Shown here piece after piece: positions 34,530 through 43,323 of a stretch of DNA of 64,000 nucleotides. The stretch is taken from positions 434,001 through 498,000 of the forward strand of contig NZ_FNOH01000003.1 in NCBI RefSeq assembly GCF_900106535.1, read 5' to 3'. The notes below the pieces were generated by a model, which saw only the letters and a program-made list of their open reading frames with translations, did no database searches and was not told the origin of the DNA. The position numbers and the translations under genes are program-made. Origin of the DNA: Myxococcus xanthus (lineage in GTDB: Bacteria; Myxococcota; Myxococcia; Myxococcales; Myxococcaceae). Each line of letters begins with the position of its first letter. The stretch's first letter is position 1.

Positions 34530-35003
34530 ATGACTTCTGGACGTTTCGCCCCCTTCTTCGCCGGGTTGCTCCTGCTCACCACCGGAGGCTGTGGCGGAGA
34601 AGCCCCCCGCTGCACGGAATGCCCCGCGGTCGAAGGCCGCTACCGGCTGCAATTCGACACAGGCGCGGGCGTGCCTCCGGAGTGCGCGCTCCTGGGGGTG
34701 GAGGTTCCCACGGGTGAAGTCCTGGACATCGCCCGCTCGGGCGAAAACCTCACCAGCCGGCTGGCGGGCGTCCCCGTCCGGGGCACCATCACCACCCAGG
34801 GGACCTTCCTGATGACGGGAACGGGAGTGCCCTCGGCGAACCGGACGGACACCCTGACGCTCACCGGCAGCTACCTGGCGCCGCTGACGGATGGCGGGAC
34901 GGCGTCCATCAACGGCGTCCTCACGGGCAGCTACGTGCGCGCATCCGACACGGGGGGGCAGCGCTGCAACGTCAACAGTCCGTTCTCGGCGACCCGGGAC
35001 TGA
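34530..35003 (+). CDS. Small hypothetical lipoprotein
   Basis: A 157-residue protein with AAGGAG 9 nt ahead of the ATG. The signal peptide MTSGRFAPFFAGLLLLTTGGC ends in a lipobox-like TTGGC. The mature region has Cys residues at CTEC, ECALLG and QRCNVN and is mostly beta-prone (RLQFDTGAGVP, TLTLTGSYLAPL), fitting a small beta-sandwich. No known family was recognised. It is divergent from the AI-2E permease and convergent with the 39-residue gene at 35035. Confidence 0.7.
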   Translation: MTSGRFAPFFAGLLLLTTGGCGGEAPRCTECPAVEGRYRLQFDTGAGVPPECALLGVEVPTGEVLDIARSGENLTSRLAGVPVRGTITTQGTFLMTGTGVPSANRTDTLTLTGSYLAPLTDGGTASINGVLTGSYVRASDTGGQRCNVNSPFSATRD

Positions 35004-35034
35004 GCCACGGGCCGCACGAGCGCGGTCGGAACGA

Positions 35035-35154
35035 CTACTTCTTCTTCGACTCCGCGGCGGCCTTGGCCTCGGCCTTGTTCTTCTTGGCCCGCTTCTTCCA
35101 GGCCTGCTTGATCTTCATCTGCACGCGACGGTGCTTGCTCTTGCTGCGGGCCAT
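35035..35154 (-). CDS. 39-residue Lys/Arg/Ala-rich small basic protein
   Basis: Starts MARSKSKHRRVQMKIKQAWK and ends in KKK; about half the residues are Lys or Arg and the rest mostly Ala, Gln or Glu. AGGAG lies 7 nt before the ATG, and codon use fits the host. Its composition resembles small ribosome-associated or nucleic-acid-binding peptides, or the tails of myxobacterial histone-like proteins, but no family was recognised. Being so short it is easily missed by gene finders. It sits upstream of the peptidase gene's 3' side, in a compact intergenic space. Confidence 0.7.
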   Translation of the reverse strand: MARSKSKHRRVQMKIKQAWKKRAKKNKAEAKAAAESKKK

Positions 35155-35196
35155 CTTTGACTCCTGTGCTCCGTACGGAGACGTGAAAAGAGGGGC

Positions 35197-36549
35197 TTAA
35201 CTATCAGAACCCGGCGGGCTCCCGGAAGAGGAACCCTCGGGCCCCCCCGGCTCGCCGGTGTCGTCCGGTGCCGGACGGGTGGGAAACGGGATTCCCTCGG
35301 CGCTCCGGACCTGGGTCGGCCGGGCGGTGGACACCGTCACGTCCCCCTCCCGGTCCTCGTTGCTGGGCCGCTCCTTGGCCGCCGGAGCGCTCGACTGCTG
35401 GGGGCGCTTCTTCACGGACGCGAAAATCGGCTTGTAGGCGTCCAGGAAGCGCCGGACCTCGCCCAGGGGGAGCGCCGGACAGTGGTTGCCGTTGGCGCCC
35501 GTCATGGACGTGGCCATGCACATGGCGTTGAGGATGGCCTCCTCGGTGGCCTCCATGACCGCCTCATAGAGGGGGTCCAGGCGCTGATCCAGGAGGAGCT
35601 TCAGCTTGTAGACCATCTTCTGCGTGCGCCGGGGGATGATGTTCGCCGTGGAGAAGCCGACGACAATCTCCCCTGAGCCGTGCGCCGCGTAGCTGCCCAC
35701 GCGGCCAATGCCCAGCGCCACGCGCTTGCAGAGGCGGTTGATTTGATGGCTCAGCAACGGCGCGTCCGTGGCCACCACCGCGATGATGGAGCCGTACGTC
35801 TGGCCGCGCTTGGGCGTGCCCTTGAACTTCTCCGCCAGCACCTCACCCACGGGCATGCCGCCCACCCGCAGGTTGTGCATCTTCCCGAAGTTGGACATCA
35901 CCAGCACACCCAGCGTGTAGCCGCCCAGCACCTCCGGCAACTTGCGGGACGACGTGCCGATGCCGCCCTTGAAGTCGCACGTCACCATGCCAGTGCCGCC
36001 GCCCACGTTCCCCTCGGCCACGGGGCCAGTGGAGGCGTTGTTGATGGCCTCGAAGACATGCTCCTCGCGCACGTGGCGCCCGGAAATGTCGTTGAGCCAG
36101 GAATCGTCACACTCCCCCACCACGGGGATGATGACATCGTGCTCGTCACCGATGCCGGGGTAGCGGTCCACCAGGTAACGCGCCACGCCGTCCGACACCG
36201 CGCCCACCGCCATGGTGTTGGTGAGGAGGATGGGCGTCTCGATGAGGCCCCACTCCATGAGCTGCGTCATGCCGGCGACCTCGCCCGCGCCGTTGAGCAC
36301 GAAGCCGCCCCCCGTCATGCGCTCCATGAAGATGTTCCCCTGGTTGGGGAGGATGGCGGTGACCCCCGTGCGCACCGGACCGTGCCCGGGACGAAGCGGG
36401 CCCTCGCCACGTATCAACGTGCTGTGCCCGACGAGCACCCCCTCCACGTCGGTGATGGCGTTGAACTTGCCGGGCTTGAAGCGCCCCAGCGGCAGGCCCA
36501 GCTCACGGGCCCGAACGCGCGGACCCGTCTCCTCGGGGATGTGCACCAT
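35197..36549 (-). CDS. P1 (DmpA/S58) family self-processing aminopeptidase
   Basis: A 450-residue protein beginning MVHIPEETGPRVRARELGLP. The DmpA fold is recognised by FNAITDVEGVLVGHSTLI, VRTGVTAILP, GAGEVAGM, the glycine-rich NVGGGTGMVTCDFKGGIGTSS and the late GSYAAHGSGEIVVGFSTAN. In this N-terminal-nucleophile family the precursor cleaves itself before a Ser in the GIGTSS region, giving two chains; family members hydrolyse N-terminal D- or L-amino acids or beta-peptides. No signal peptide is visible, so it is cytoplasmic. The last 60 residues are Pro/Ser/Glu-rich and probably disordered. Confidence 0.88.
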   Translation of the reverse strand: MVHIPEETGPRVRARELGLPLGRFKPGKFNAITDVEGVLVGHSTLIRGEGPLRPGHGPVRTGVTAILPNQGNIFMERMTGGGFVLNGAGEVAGMTQLMEWGLIETPILLTNTMAVGAVSDGVARYLVDRYPGIGDEHDVIIPVVGECDDSWLNDISGRHVREEHVFEAINNASTGPVAEGNVGGGTGMVTCDFKGGIGTSSRKLPEVLGGYTLGVLVMSNFGKMHNLRVGGMPVGEVLAEKFKGTPKRGQTYGSIIAVVATDAPLLSHQINRLCKRVALGIGRVGSYAAHGSGEIVVGFSTANIIPRRTQKMVYKLKLLLDQRLDPLYEAVMEATEEAILNAMCMATSMTGANGNHCPALPLGEVRRFLDAYKPIFASVKKRPQQSSAPAAKERPSNEDREGDVTVSTARPTQVRSAEGIPFPTRPAPDDTGEPGGPEGSSSGSPPGSDS

Positions 36550-36659
36550 AGAGGGAGGACACTAACCGACCGATCCCCACAGTCAACCACTCCAGGCAGC
36601 CCCGCCCGCCCCCTCGAAGAGGAGGCATGGGACGGGGCGGCCAGGGCGTCGCGTGGGAC

Positions 36660-38849
36660 TCAGGCCTTCGCGTCCATGCGCGGAGACGGCTCCGGCGCTG
36701 GGGATGCCGGTGCGGGGGCCGTCGCGGCCACGGGCTGCGCGGCGGCGGGAGTCCCCTCCTCCAGGGGCACGCTCTTGCGCAACACCGAAGCGGGGTGCTC
36801 GCTGGCGGCGCGGCGCGCCTCGCGCTCCTTGTAGCGGGGGATGGCGGGGGCCATGATTTCGCCGATGAGCCCCCGGTAGTCCATGCCGGCGCCCTGGGCG
36901 ATGAGCACCAGGTCGCTCCAGCCCGGCGTCAGGCCCGGCAGCGGGTTGCACTCGATGAAGTAGATGCGCCCCTTGTCATCCATGCGGAAGTCGATGCGCG
37001 CGACGTCGCGGCATCCCAGCGCCATGAACGAGTTGCGCGCCGCCGTGCGCAGCCGCTCCAGCAGCGCGGGCTCCAGCTTCGCCGGCGCGTCGTAGCGGAT
37101 GCGGTCCGTCCAATCGAGCTTGTGCTGGAAGCTGTAGACGGGGTTCTTCTCCTCCCGGTCCAGGAAGACGATCTCCATGGGCGGCAGGACGCGGGGACGC
37201 CGCTCGCCCAGCAGGCCCACGGTGAACTCACGGCCGCGGATGTACTCCTCGATGAGCGCGGGCTGCTGGTACTTGCCGGCAATCTCGCGCACCACCTCGC
37301 GCAGCTCCGCCTCGCTGTGGCAGACGCTCTTGGTGACGACGCCCTTGGAGCTGCCCTCCGCCACCGGCTTCACGATGAGCGGGAAGCTGGTGAACTCCTT
37401 GTTGAGGCGCTCCTTGCCCGTCGCCATGAGCTGGAAGTTGGGCGTGAGGATGCCAGCCTGCCGGACAATCTTCTTCGCCAGGCCCTTGTCCAGGGCGATG
37501 GACAGCGTGGCCGGGTCCGAGCCCGTGTACGGGATGTCCAGCAGCTCCAGCAGCGCCGGGACCTGGCTCTCTCGGTTGCGGCCCTTGAAGCCCTCCGCGA
37601 TGTTGAACACCACGTCCAGCGGCGTGCTCGACAGCACCGAGGGAAGCTCGGCCGTGGCCTCCAGGTCGATGACCTCGTGGCCCCACGACGCAATCGCCTC
37701 GCGGATGGCCTGGAGCGTGTTCGGCGAGTCGTACTCGGCCTCGCTGTCCTCCACCGCCTCCGCCGTGGCCGTGGGCTTCACGCGCTTCACGTTGAAGCTG
37801 AAGCCCACGCGCAGCGGACCGCTCTTGCGCGCTGGCTTGCCCTGGCGACGCGACGAGTCCTTGATTTTGTACCGCTTCGCCGCGCTGGTGATGATGGAGT
37901 TGATGACCCCATCCAGGTGCAGGCCGTCCAGCTCCGCCGCCGCGTAGATGCCCGCGCCCGGCTCCAGGCTGGGGAGCGCGTTGATCTCCAGGAAGTACGG
38001 CACGCCGGCGTCACTGAGGCGCACGTCGATGCGGCCCAGGTCGCGGCAGTCGAGCGCCCGGTACACCTTTTGCGCCATCCGCCGGACGTCCTCCGCCGTG
38101 CGAGGCGGAATCTGCGCAGGGGCGCGCACGCTGACCGTGCCCTCCCGCGACGTCTTCAGCGCATAGTCGTAGATGGCGTACTTGCGGCCCTGCGTGACGG
38201 CCGGGTCGATGACGTACTCCACCGGGGAGAGCACGCCGTCGTAGTCATTGTCCACCGACTCCAGGAACGGCACGGCGAGGTCGCGGCCGGAGATGTACTC
38301 CTCCACCAGCACGCCGGACGGGTACTTCTCCAGCGCGGCGGCCACCTTGGCGCGAACCTCGTCCAGCGTCTCCGCGATGGAGTCCTGGCTGATGCCCTTG
38401 GACGAGCCCTCGAAGTTGGGCTTCACGATGACAGGGAAGCGCAGGTTCTCCGCGGACAGCTCGCTGAGCTTCTCCACGTACTGCCAGCCGGGCGTGCGGA
38501 TGCCCTGCTTGGACAGCACCAGCTTGGTGAGCTGCTTGTCGAGCGTCACCGCCAGCGCGTACGCGTCCGAGCCCGTGTACGGGAAGCCCAGCTCGTCGAA
38601 GAGGGCCGGATAGAAGGCCTCGCGGAAGCGGCCGCGGCGGCCCTCGGCGGTGTTGAAGATGAGGTCCGGGCTGTAGGCCTCCAGCCGCGCCACGGTGCGC
38701 GAGGCCGGGCCGCTCACCTCGAAGCGCTCCAGCCGGTGGCCGATGCGCTCGATGGCCGCCGCGAGCGCGTTGACCGTCTCCTGCGTGTCGAACTCCGCCT
38801 CTTCTTCCAAATCAGACAGCCTGAGGTTGTGGGTCAGCGCGATGCGCAT
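36660..38849 (-). CDS. Tandem double ATP-grasp protein, D-Ala-D-Ala ligase-like
   Basis: A 729-residue protein made of two copies of a D-Ala-D-Ala ligase-like unit. Copy 1 (1-330): MRIALTHNLRLSDLEEEAEFD, LIFNTAEGRRGRFREA, PYTGSDAYALAVTLDK, FPVIVKPNFEGSSKGI, VEEYISGRDL, RIDVRLSDAG, LEINALPSLEPG. Copy 2 (about 345-690): VVFNIAEGFKGRNRES, PYTGSDPATLSIALDK, FPLIVKPVAEGSSKGV, IEEYIRGREF, RIDFRMDDKG, IECNPLPGLTPGWSDL. Both keep the ATP-binding Lys, EGSSKG loop and Mg-binding E-x-N motif, so both look active. The C-terminal 40 residues are Pro/Ala-rich. It overlaps the RDD gene by 16 nt. It is not in a murein operon, so a peptide-bond or amide ligase acting on another substrate is possible. Confidence 0.85.
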   Translation of the reverse strand: MRIALTHNLRLSDLEEEAEFDTQETVNALAAAIERIGHRLERFEVSGPASRTVARLEAYSPDLIFNTAEGRRGRFREAFYPALFDELGFPYTGSDAYALAVTLDKQLTKLVLSKQGIRTPGWQYVEKLSELSAENLRFPVIVKPNFEGSSKGISQDSIAETLDEVRAKVAAALEKYPSGVLVEEYISGRDLAVPFLESVDNDYDGVLSPVEYVIDPAVTQGRKYAIYDYALKTSREGTVSVRAPAQIPPRTAEDVRRMAQKVYRALDCRDLGRIDVRLSDAGVPYFLEINALPSLEPGAGIYAAAELDGLHLDGVINSIITSAAKRYKIKDSSRRQGKPARKSGPLRVGFSFNVKRVKPTATAEAVEDSEAEYDSPNTLQAIREAIASWGHEVIDLEATAELPSVLSSTPLDVVFNIAEGFKGRNRESQVPALLELLDIPYTGSDPATLSIALDKGLAKKIVRQAGILTPNFQLMATGKERLNKEFTSFPLIVKPVAEGSSKGVVTKSVCHSEAELREVVREIAGKYQQPALIEEYIRGREFTVGLLGERRPRVLPPMEIVFLDREEKNPVYSFQHKLDWTDRIRYDAPAKLEPALLERLRTAARNSFMALGCRDVARIDFRMDDKGRIYFIECNPLPGLTPGWSDLVLIAQGAGMDYRGLIGEIMAPAIPRYKEREARRAASEHPASVLRKSVPLEEGTPAAAQPVAATAPAPASPAPEPSPRMDAKA

Positions 38850-39481
38850 GGGTACCCCCTTCGCTTCCTGAACGACGAGCGTCCACGGCGCACCTTCGCC
38901 GCGGACATGAGCCTGCCGGAGGCGCGCTCATGCGCGACCGGCGTGCGAGCTGCAACGGTTACGCCCGCGACGACCTTCCCGTCGACCACCTGCGTCTGCG
39001 CCCAGGTGTCGCCCAGCCGCCAGCCCAGCGGATCCCTCAGCACGCACCATGCCTCCACGCTGCCGATGACAATGAGCCCCGCGGCCGCGGCCACCGTCCC
39101 ATGCGGCGCGGGCATCATTCCCAGCAGCACGATGAGCGCCAGCGGCGCGTTGCGCAGGGTGCTGTCGCGGTGCCGCGCCGCCGAGCGCGTGGGCAGATGC
39201 ATCACCTTCACGCCGAAGATGCGCTTGCCCACGCTCTGGCCCTGGAGCATCCCATCCGCCAGCAGCAGGAACAGCAGCGCCACCACCGCGCCCGCCGCCC
39301 CTCCCACGACGTACAGGCCCCACGCCACCGACACGTCCACCGCCCGCGCGCCGCCGCGCAGCCAGAGCGAGGCCTTGGGATAGGGCGAATCGGGTTGCGC
39401 GTCTCCGGACACCAACCGCAAGGCGCGGCCACCCCCTTGCCGGCTTGCCGCCATGAACACGCGGCTTCGCGGGGTGCTCAC
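38834..39481 (-). CDS. RDD-family membrane protein
   Basis: A 215-residue protein starting at GTG in a GTGA overlap with the upstream stop; GGAG lies 8 nt before it. The RDD pattern is clear: LRGGARAVDVSVAWGLYVVGG, a second helix VVALLFLLLADGMLQGQSVGKRIFGVKVM and a third GTVAAAAGLIVIGSVEAW. RDD proteins are small membrane proteins, some shown to be Na+/H+ exchangers, most of unknown role. The C-terminus is Arg/Ser-rich and overlaps the start of the double ATP-grasp gene, so the three genes from 39984 to 36660 form one operon. Confidence 0.8.
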   Translation of the reverse strand: MSTPRSRVFMAASRQGGGRALRLVSGDAQPDSPYPKASLWLRGGARAVDVSVAWGLYVVGGAAGAVVALLFLLLADGMLQGQSVGKRIFGVKVMHLPTRSAARHRDSTLRNAPLALIVLLGMMPAPHGTVAAAAGLIVIGSVEAWCVLRDPLGWRLGDTWAQTQVVDGKVVAGVTVAARTPVAHERASGRLMSAAKVRRGRSSFRKRRGYPCASR

Positions 39482-39984
39482 TCCTCCGGCTCCAGCGTGA
39501 GTCCTTCCTCGCGCGGCTCGGGCTCATCCAGCCCCGCCAGACGCGCGAGCCGTTCGTGGGCGCTCAAAGGAGAAATCATGGGCGCGGCCCACTCGACGTG
39601 CTCGCGCGTGTACTCGGCCGCGAGCGCCGCGGTGGGGCTGCCCGTCTCCGACATTCGCATCAGCCGCCCGCGCGCCGCGTCTTCATCATGCTGGGCGGGG
39701 CTGCCCTGGCGCGTGAAGAGGACGAAGGCCATGGCCGGGCGCTTGGAGGACTCGCGCATCGCGAACTGGATGCCGTCGAGGTTCCAGCCCTTGGCCGCCC
39801 ACTCGTTGAGGGTGCGCTCCAGGGAGCCCTCGTCCACCGTGGACAGCTCGACCACTTTGTACTGCAAGGGTCCTGGGGGGGTGACACGGGCCGCGCGACC
39901 GGCGCCGGACCGCTTCTTCGCGGTGGACCGGCGTTGGGGCGGGGGCTTCTGGGACTTTCGTCCAGGCCGCTTTTTGGTTGGCAT
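39478..39984 (-). CDS. DUF4177-like small protein with basic N-terminus
   Basis: About 168 residues from the ATG giving MPTKKRPGRKSQKP; an in-frame TTG 48 nt upstream is possible. The first 35 residues are Lys/Arg/Pro-rich, suggestive of nucleic-acid contact. Residues 40-85 match the DUF4177 pattern (LQYKVVELSTVDEGSLERTL, EWAAKGWNLDGIQFAM). The rest is polar and ends in an acidic tail (EPREEGLTLEPEE). Role unknown. It is first in an operon with the RDD and double ATP-grasp genes. Confidence 0.65.
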   Translation of the reverse strand: MPTKKRPGRKSQKPPPQRRSTAKKRSGAGRAARVTPPGPLQYKVVELSTVDEGSLERTLNEWAAKGWNLDGIQFAMRESSKRPAMAFVLFTRQGSPAQHDEDAARGRLMRMSETGSPTAALAAEYTREHVEWAAPMISPLSAHERLARLAGLDEPEPREEGLTLEPEE

Positions 39985-40059
39985 CGTGCGACGCACATTT
40001 GGACGCAACGCGCGCGGCGGATCAAGACTCAACCCGCCGCGGGTCCGCCCGGCTGTTGC

Positions 40060-41028
40060 CTACAGGAGCTTCGCCGCCTCCAGGGCGTGGTAGGTGATGA
40101 TGAGGTCGGAGCCGGCGCGCTTCATGGACGTGAGCGTCTCCAGCATCACCCGCTCGTAGTCAATCCACCCGTTCTGCCCGGCGGCCTTGAGCATCGAGTA
40201 CTCGCCGGACACGTTGTAGGAGACGACGGGCAGCTCCCAGCGCTCGCGCACGGCGCGGATGACGTCCAGGTAGGCCAGCGCGGGCTTGACCATGATCATG
40301 TCCGCGCCCTCCTCCACGTCCAGGGCCACTTCCTTGAGGGCCTCGCGGACGTTGCCGGGGTCCATCTGGTAGCCCCGGCGGTCACCGGAGGTGGGCGTGT
40401 TCTGGGCGGCCTCGCGGAACGGCCCGTAGTAGCCGGACGCGAACTTGGCCGAGTACGCCATGATGGGCAGCTCGCCGAAGCCCGTCTCGTCCAGGGCGGC
40501 GCGGATGGCGGCCACGCGGCCATCCATCATGTCCGACGGAGCGATGATGTCCGCGCCCGCCTTGGCGCAGCTCACGGACATCTTCGCCAGCAGCGCCAGC
40601 GTGGCGTCATTGACGACGTGGCCGCCTTCCAACACGCCGCAGTGGCCGTGGTCGGTGAACTCGCACAGGCAGACGTCGACGATGACCTGGAGGTCCGGCT
40701 CGGCCGCCTTGATCTCCTGAATGGCGCGCTGGACGATGCCGTCGTCGGCGTAGGCCTGGGTGCCGCGGGCGTCCTTGTGGTTGGGGATGCCGAACAGGAG
40801 GACGGCGGGCACGCCCAGCTTCCGGGCGTGCCTGGCCTCGGCGACGACGTGCTCCAGCGACAGGTTGAAGATCCCCGGCATGGAGACGATGGGACGGCGC
40901 ACGTCCCGGCCTTCCACGACGAAGAGGGGGTAGATGAAGTCGCCCGGGTCGAGGCGCGTCTCGCGCACCATGTCACGCAGGACGGCGTTGCGGCGCAGGC
41001 GGCGGGGTCGGTGGATGGGATAGGCCAT
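40060..41028 (-). CDS. hemB: Delta-aminolevulinic acid dehydratase (porphobilinogen synthase)
   Basis: A 322-residue cytosolic enzyme that condenses two 5-aminolevulinate molecules into porphobilinogen, the second common step of heme and corrinoid synthesis. Start chosen at [14 protein letters not shown], the usual HemB N-terminus. Signatures: the metal-site stretch [14 protein letters not shown] with three Cys (zinc form), the first catalytic Lys in [13 protein letters not shown], and the Schiff-base Lys in [12 protein letters not shown]. The rest ([23 protein letters not shown]-like segment) is canonical. It stands alone, with the small gene at 41093 just upstream. Confidence 0.96.
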   Translation of the reverse strand: MAYPIHRPRRLRRNAVLRDMVRETRLDPGDFIYPLFVVEGRDVRRPIVSMPGIFNLSLEHVVAEARHARKLGVPAVLLFGIPNHKDARGTQAYADDGIVQRAIQEIKAAEPDLQVIVDVCLCEFTDHGHCGVLEGGHVVNDATLALLAKMSVSCAKAGADIIAPSDMMDGRVAAIRAALDETGFGELPIMAYSAKFASGYYGPFREAAQNTPTSGDRRGYQMDPGNVREALKEVALDVEEGADMIMVKPALAYLDVIRAVRERWELPVVSYNVSGEYSMLKAAGQNGWIDYERVMLETLTSMKRAGSDLIITYHALEAAKLL

Positions 41029-41092
41029 GGCGGTCGCCGGTATAAACCGGCGGCGCCGCACCTTCATCGTTTTGCGCCCCCGGCCCGCCTGC

Positions 41093-41302
41093 TCAGCCTG
41101 CGACGAGCCTCCAGCTCTTCTGATGGTTCCGAGCCTCCCGTGCGTGCCGCAGGGCGCGGCGCTCGGCGATGTCCGCTTCGTGCAGGGCGCGGGCGTAGCG
41201 CACGCGTGCCGCCTCCGTCCCGGTCGCCAGGTCCTTGTCGGCCTGCTCCAGCTCGCGGCGGGCATCCAGCAGCTGCTGTTCGATGCGGTCCTCGTACGTC
41301 AT
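41093..41302 (-). CDS. Small hypothetical coiled-coil protein upstream of hemB
   Basis: A 69-residue protein starting [20 protein letters not shown] with AGGAG at proper spacing. It is almost wholly charged and helical (heptad-like Leu/Ala spacing, [20 protein letters not shown]), likely a short coiled coil. It lies 64 nt upstream of hemB on the same strand and may be co-transcribed. No family recognised. Confidence 0.6.
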   Translation of the reverse strand: MTYEDRIEQQLLDARRELEQADKDLATGTEAARVRYARALHEADIAERRALRHAREARNHQKSWRLVAG

Positions 41303-41565
41303 GTCTGGTGCTCCTCGTGGCTTGAGTGTGCCGCCGGCCGATGCATGGGCCGGACCGTGGAGCTCCAAAGAATCTGCAAGCCGCCAAGTCCCCGGAACAA
41401 CGAGCTACCGCGGCGCGGCAGGCACCGCAGGCGTGCGAAGCGGCTTTCCCACGGGCGCGAACGGAGCGCCGCAGCGCGCGGCCAGGAGACCGTTCCGCCC
41501 GTCCCGACGACCGCCCGGCAACCTGACGCAATGGATGGACCGTCCAGTCGTCTACAGTCCCGACC

Positions 41566-42489
41566 GTGACAAACCAGGAACCCGCCATCGAAGTGAGGGG
41601 ATTGAGGAAGACGTACCACCGGGCCTTCCGGAAGGGCGGCACCGAGGCCCTCCGAGGCATGGACCTGACGGTGCCGGAAGGAAGCGCCTTCGGCCTCATC
41701 GGCCCCAACGGTGCGGGCAAGACGACCTTCATCAAGAGCATCCTCGGCATCGTCCAGCCCACGGAGGGGTCCATCCGGGTACTGGGGGGCTCGCCCGAGG
41801 ACCCGCGCATCCGCGCCCGCATCGGCTACCTGCCCGAGCGCCTGCACCTGCCCGGCACCTGGACGGCGCCCGCCTTCCTGGCGACGGTGACGCGGCTGAA
41901 GGGCCTCCCCGTGGACCCCGCGGTGAACCTGCGCCTCCTGGAGCGCGTGGGCCTGTCGGACGCGGTGGGCCGGCGCATTGGCGGGTACTCCAAGGGCATG
42001 CGTCAGCGGCTGGGCCTGGCCGCGGCGCTGGTGGGTACCCCTTCCCTGTTGGTGCTGGACGAGCCCACGGACGGAATCGACCCCATGGGGCGGATGGAAG
42101 TGCGGCGCATCCTCCAAGACGAGGTGCAGCGAGGCACGACGCTGTTCCTCAACTCCCACCTGCTGGCGGAGACCGAGCGTGTCTGTGACCGCGTCGCCAT
42201 CCTCGCGGGAGGCCGCGTGGTGCGCGAGGGCCGGCTGGAGGACCTGGCGCGCGGCGGCGTCCGGTGGCTGGTGCGCTTCGCCCCGGGCGCCAACGCGGAG
42301 GCCCTGGTGACGGCAGGCTTCGTCCGAGGCGTCGCGGAGGGACAATACGTCGTCGAGGCGGAGGACCCGGCGGCGCTCAACCGGGCATTGGACCGGGCGC
42401 GCGCGGCGGGGGCGTTGATGGTGGAGCTGCGGCGTGACGGAACGGACCTGGAGTCGGTGCTGATGGGAACAGTGGAGGCCGCGGCGTGA
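41566..42489 (+). CDS. ABC transporter ATP-binding protein
   Basis: A 307-residue ATPase starting at GTG. It has Walker A GPNGAGKTT, Q-loop region YLPERLHLP, signature YSKGMRQRLG (a variant of LSGGQ), Walker B LLVLDEPTDGIDP and the H-loop LNSHLLAETE, with a C-terminal extension seen in ABC-2 exporters and copper-type NosF-like ATPases. The stop overlaps the permease start (GTGA). Substrate unknown; arrangement suggests export or gliding-machinery-type ABC-2 systems. Confidence 0.92.
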   Translation: MTNQEPAIEVRGLRKTYHRAFRKGGTEALRGMDLTVPEGSAFGLIGPNGAGKTTFIKSILGIVQPTEGSIRVLGGSPEDPRIRARIGYLPERLHLPGTWTAPAFLATVTRLKGLPVDPAVNLRLLERVGLSDAVGRRIGGYSKGMRQRLGLAAALVGTPSLLVLDEPTDGIDPMGRMEVRRILQDEVQRGTTLFLNSHLLAETERVCDRVAILAGGRVVREGRLEDLARGGVRWLVRFAPGANAEALVTAGFVRGVAEGQYVVEAEDPAALNRALDRARAAGALMVELRRDGTDLESVLMGTVEAAA

Positions 42490-43322
42490 AGCCCGTCCTG
42501 GGAATCGCGGGCTACGTGCTCCGTGAGGCGATGTCGCGCAAGTTCATCCTGGCGTTCATGGTGGGCATCACCCTGGTGCTGACCGTGGTGGCGCTGAGCT
42601 TGCGCATCGAAGTGGTGGACGGAGCGCTCGCGGCGTCTCGGCTGTTCGGCGAGGAGATTCGCTCGAGCATCCGCTCCGTCGACGTGGCCCTGCGGCCCGT
42701 GTACCAGGCCGCGGCGTTCCTGGTGTTCTACGGCGGCATCCTGTTCGGCATCGTCGCGTGCTCGGACTTCGCGCCGTCGCTGATGTCACCCGGGCGCATC
42801 GAGCACCTGCTGGCGCTGCCCATCCAGCGTTGGCACCTGCTGGCGGGGACGTTCCTGGGCGTGATGGTGCTGGCGCTGGGTGGGACGCTGTATGGGACGA
42901 CGGGGCTGGTGCTCATCTTCGGCGTGAAGGCGGGGTACTGGACGGCGGGGCCGCTCATCGCCGGATTGCTGGCGTGCGTGGGATTCGCGGCGGTGTACGC
43001 GGTGATGCTGACGGCGGCGACGCTGGTGCGCAGCGCAGCGCTGTGCGCGGCCTCCGGCTTCGTCTTCCTGGTGGGAGGAATCATCGCGGGCTACCGGCAG
43101 CAGATGACGCCCTTCTTCGAGGAGGGATTTGGACGCGAAGCCTTCCGGGCGGTGACGCTGGTGTTGCCGCGGCTGTCCGCGCTGGCCGTGGCCGCGGGCG
43201 ACATCGCCGCGTCCACGCCGCTGGAGGTGCGCTCGCTGGGCTTGCTGTTGCTCGGTGTGCTGGTGTTTGGATTCGGAGCCTTGGCGGTGGGGTTCTGGCG
43301 CTTCGAGGGAAAGGATTACTGA
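42486..43322 (+). CDS. ABC-2 type transporter permease
   Basis: A 278-residue membrane protein starting at GTG in an overlap with the ATPase gene. About six helices: residues 19-40, 78-95, 115-143, 155-180, 184-205 and 247-270. The motif SLMSPGRIEHLLALPIQRW, then a helix, is typical of ABC-2/NosY-like permeases in which the cytosolic loop contacts the ATPase. It forms the channel half of the exporter with the ATPase. The next gene starts 1 nt after its stop. Confidence 0.85.
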   Translation: MKPVLGIAGYVLREAMSRKFILAFMVGITLVLTVVALSLRIEVVDGALAASRLFGEEIRSSIRSVDVALRPVYQAAAFLVFYGGILFGIVACSDFAPSLMSPGRIEHLLALPIQRWHLLAGTFLGVMVLALGGTLYGTTGLVLIFGVKAGYWTAGPLIAGLLACVGFAAVYAVMLTAATLVRSAALCAASGFVFLVGGIIAGYRQQMTPFFEEGFGREAFRAVTLVLPRLSALAVAAGDIAASTPLEVRSLGLLLLGVLVFGFGALAVGFWRFEGKDY

Positions 43323-43323
43323 C

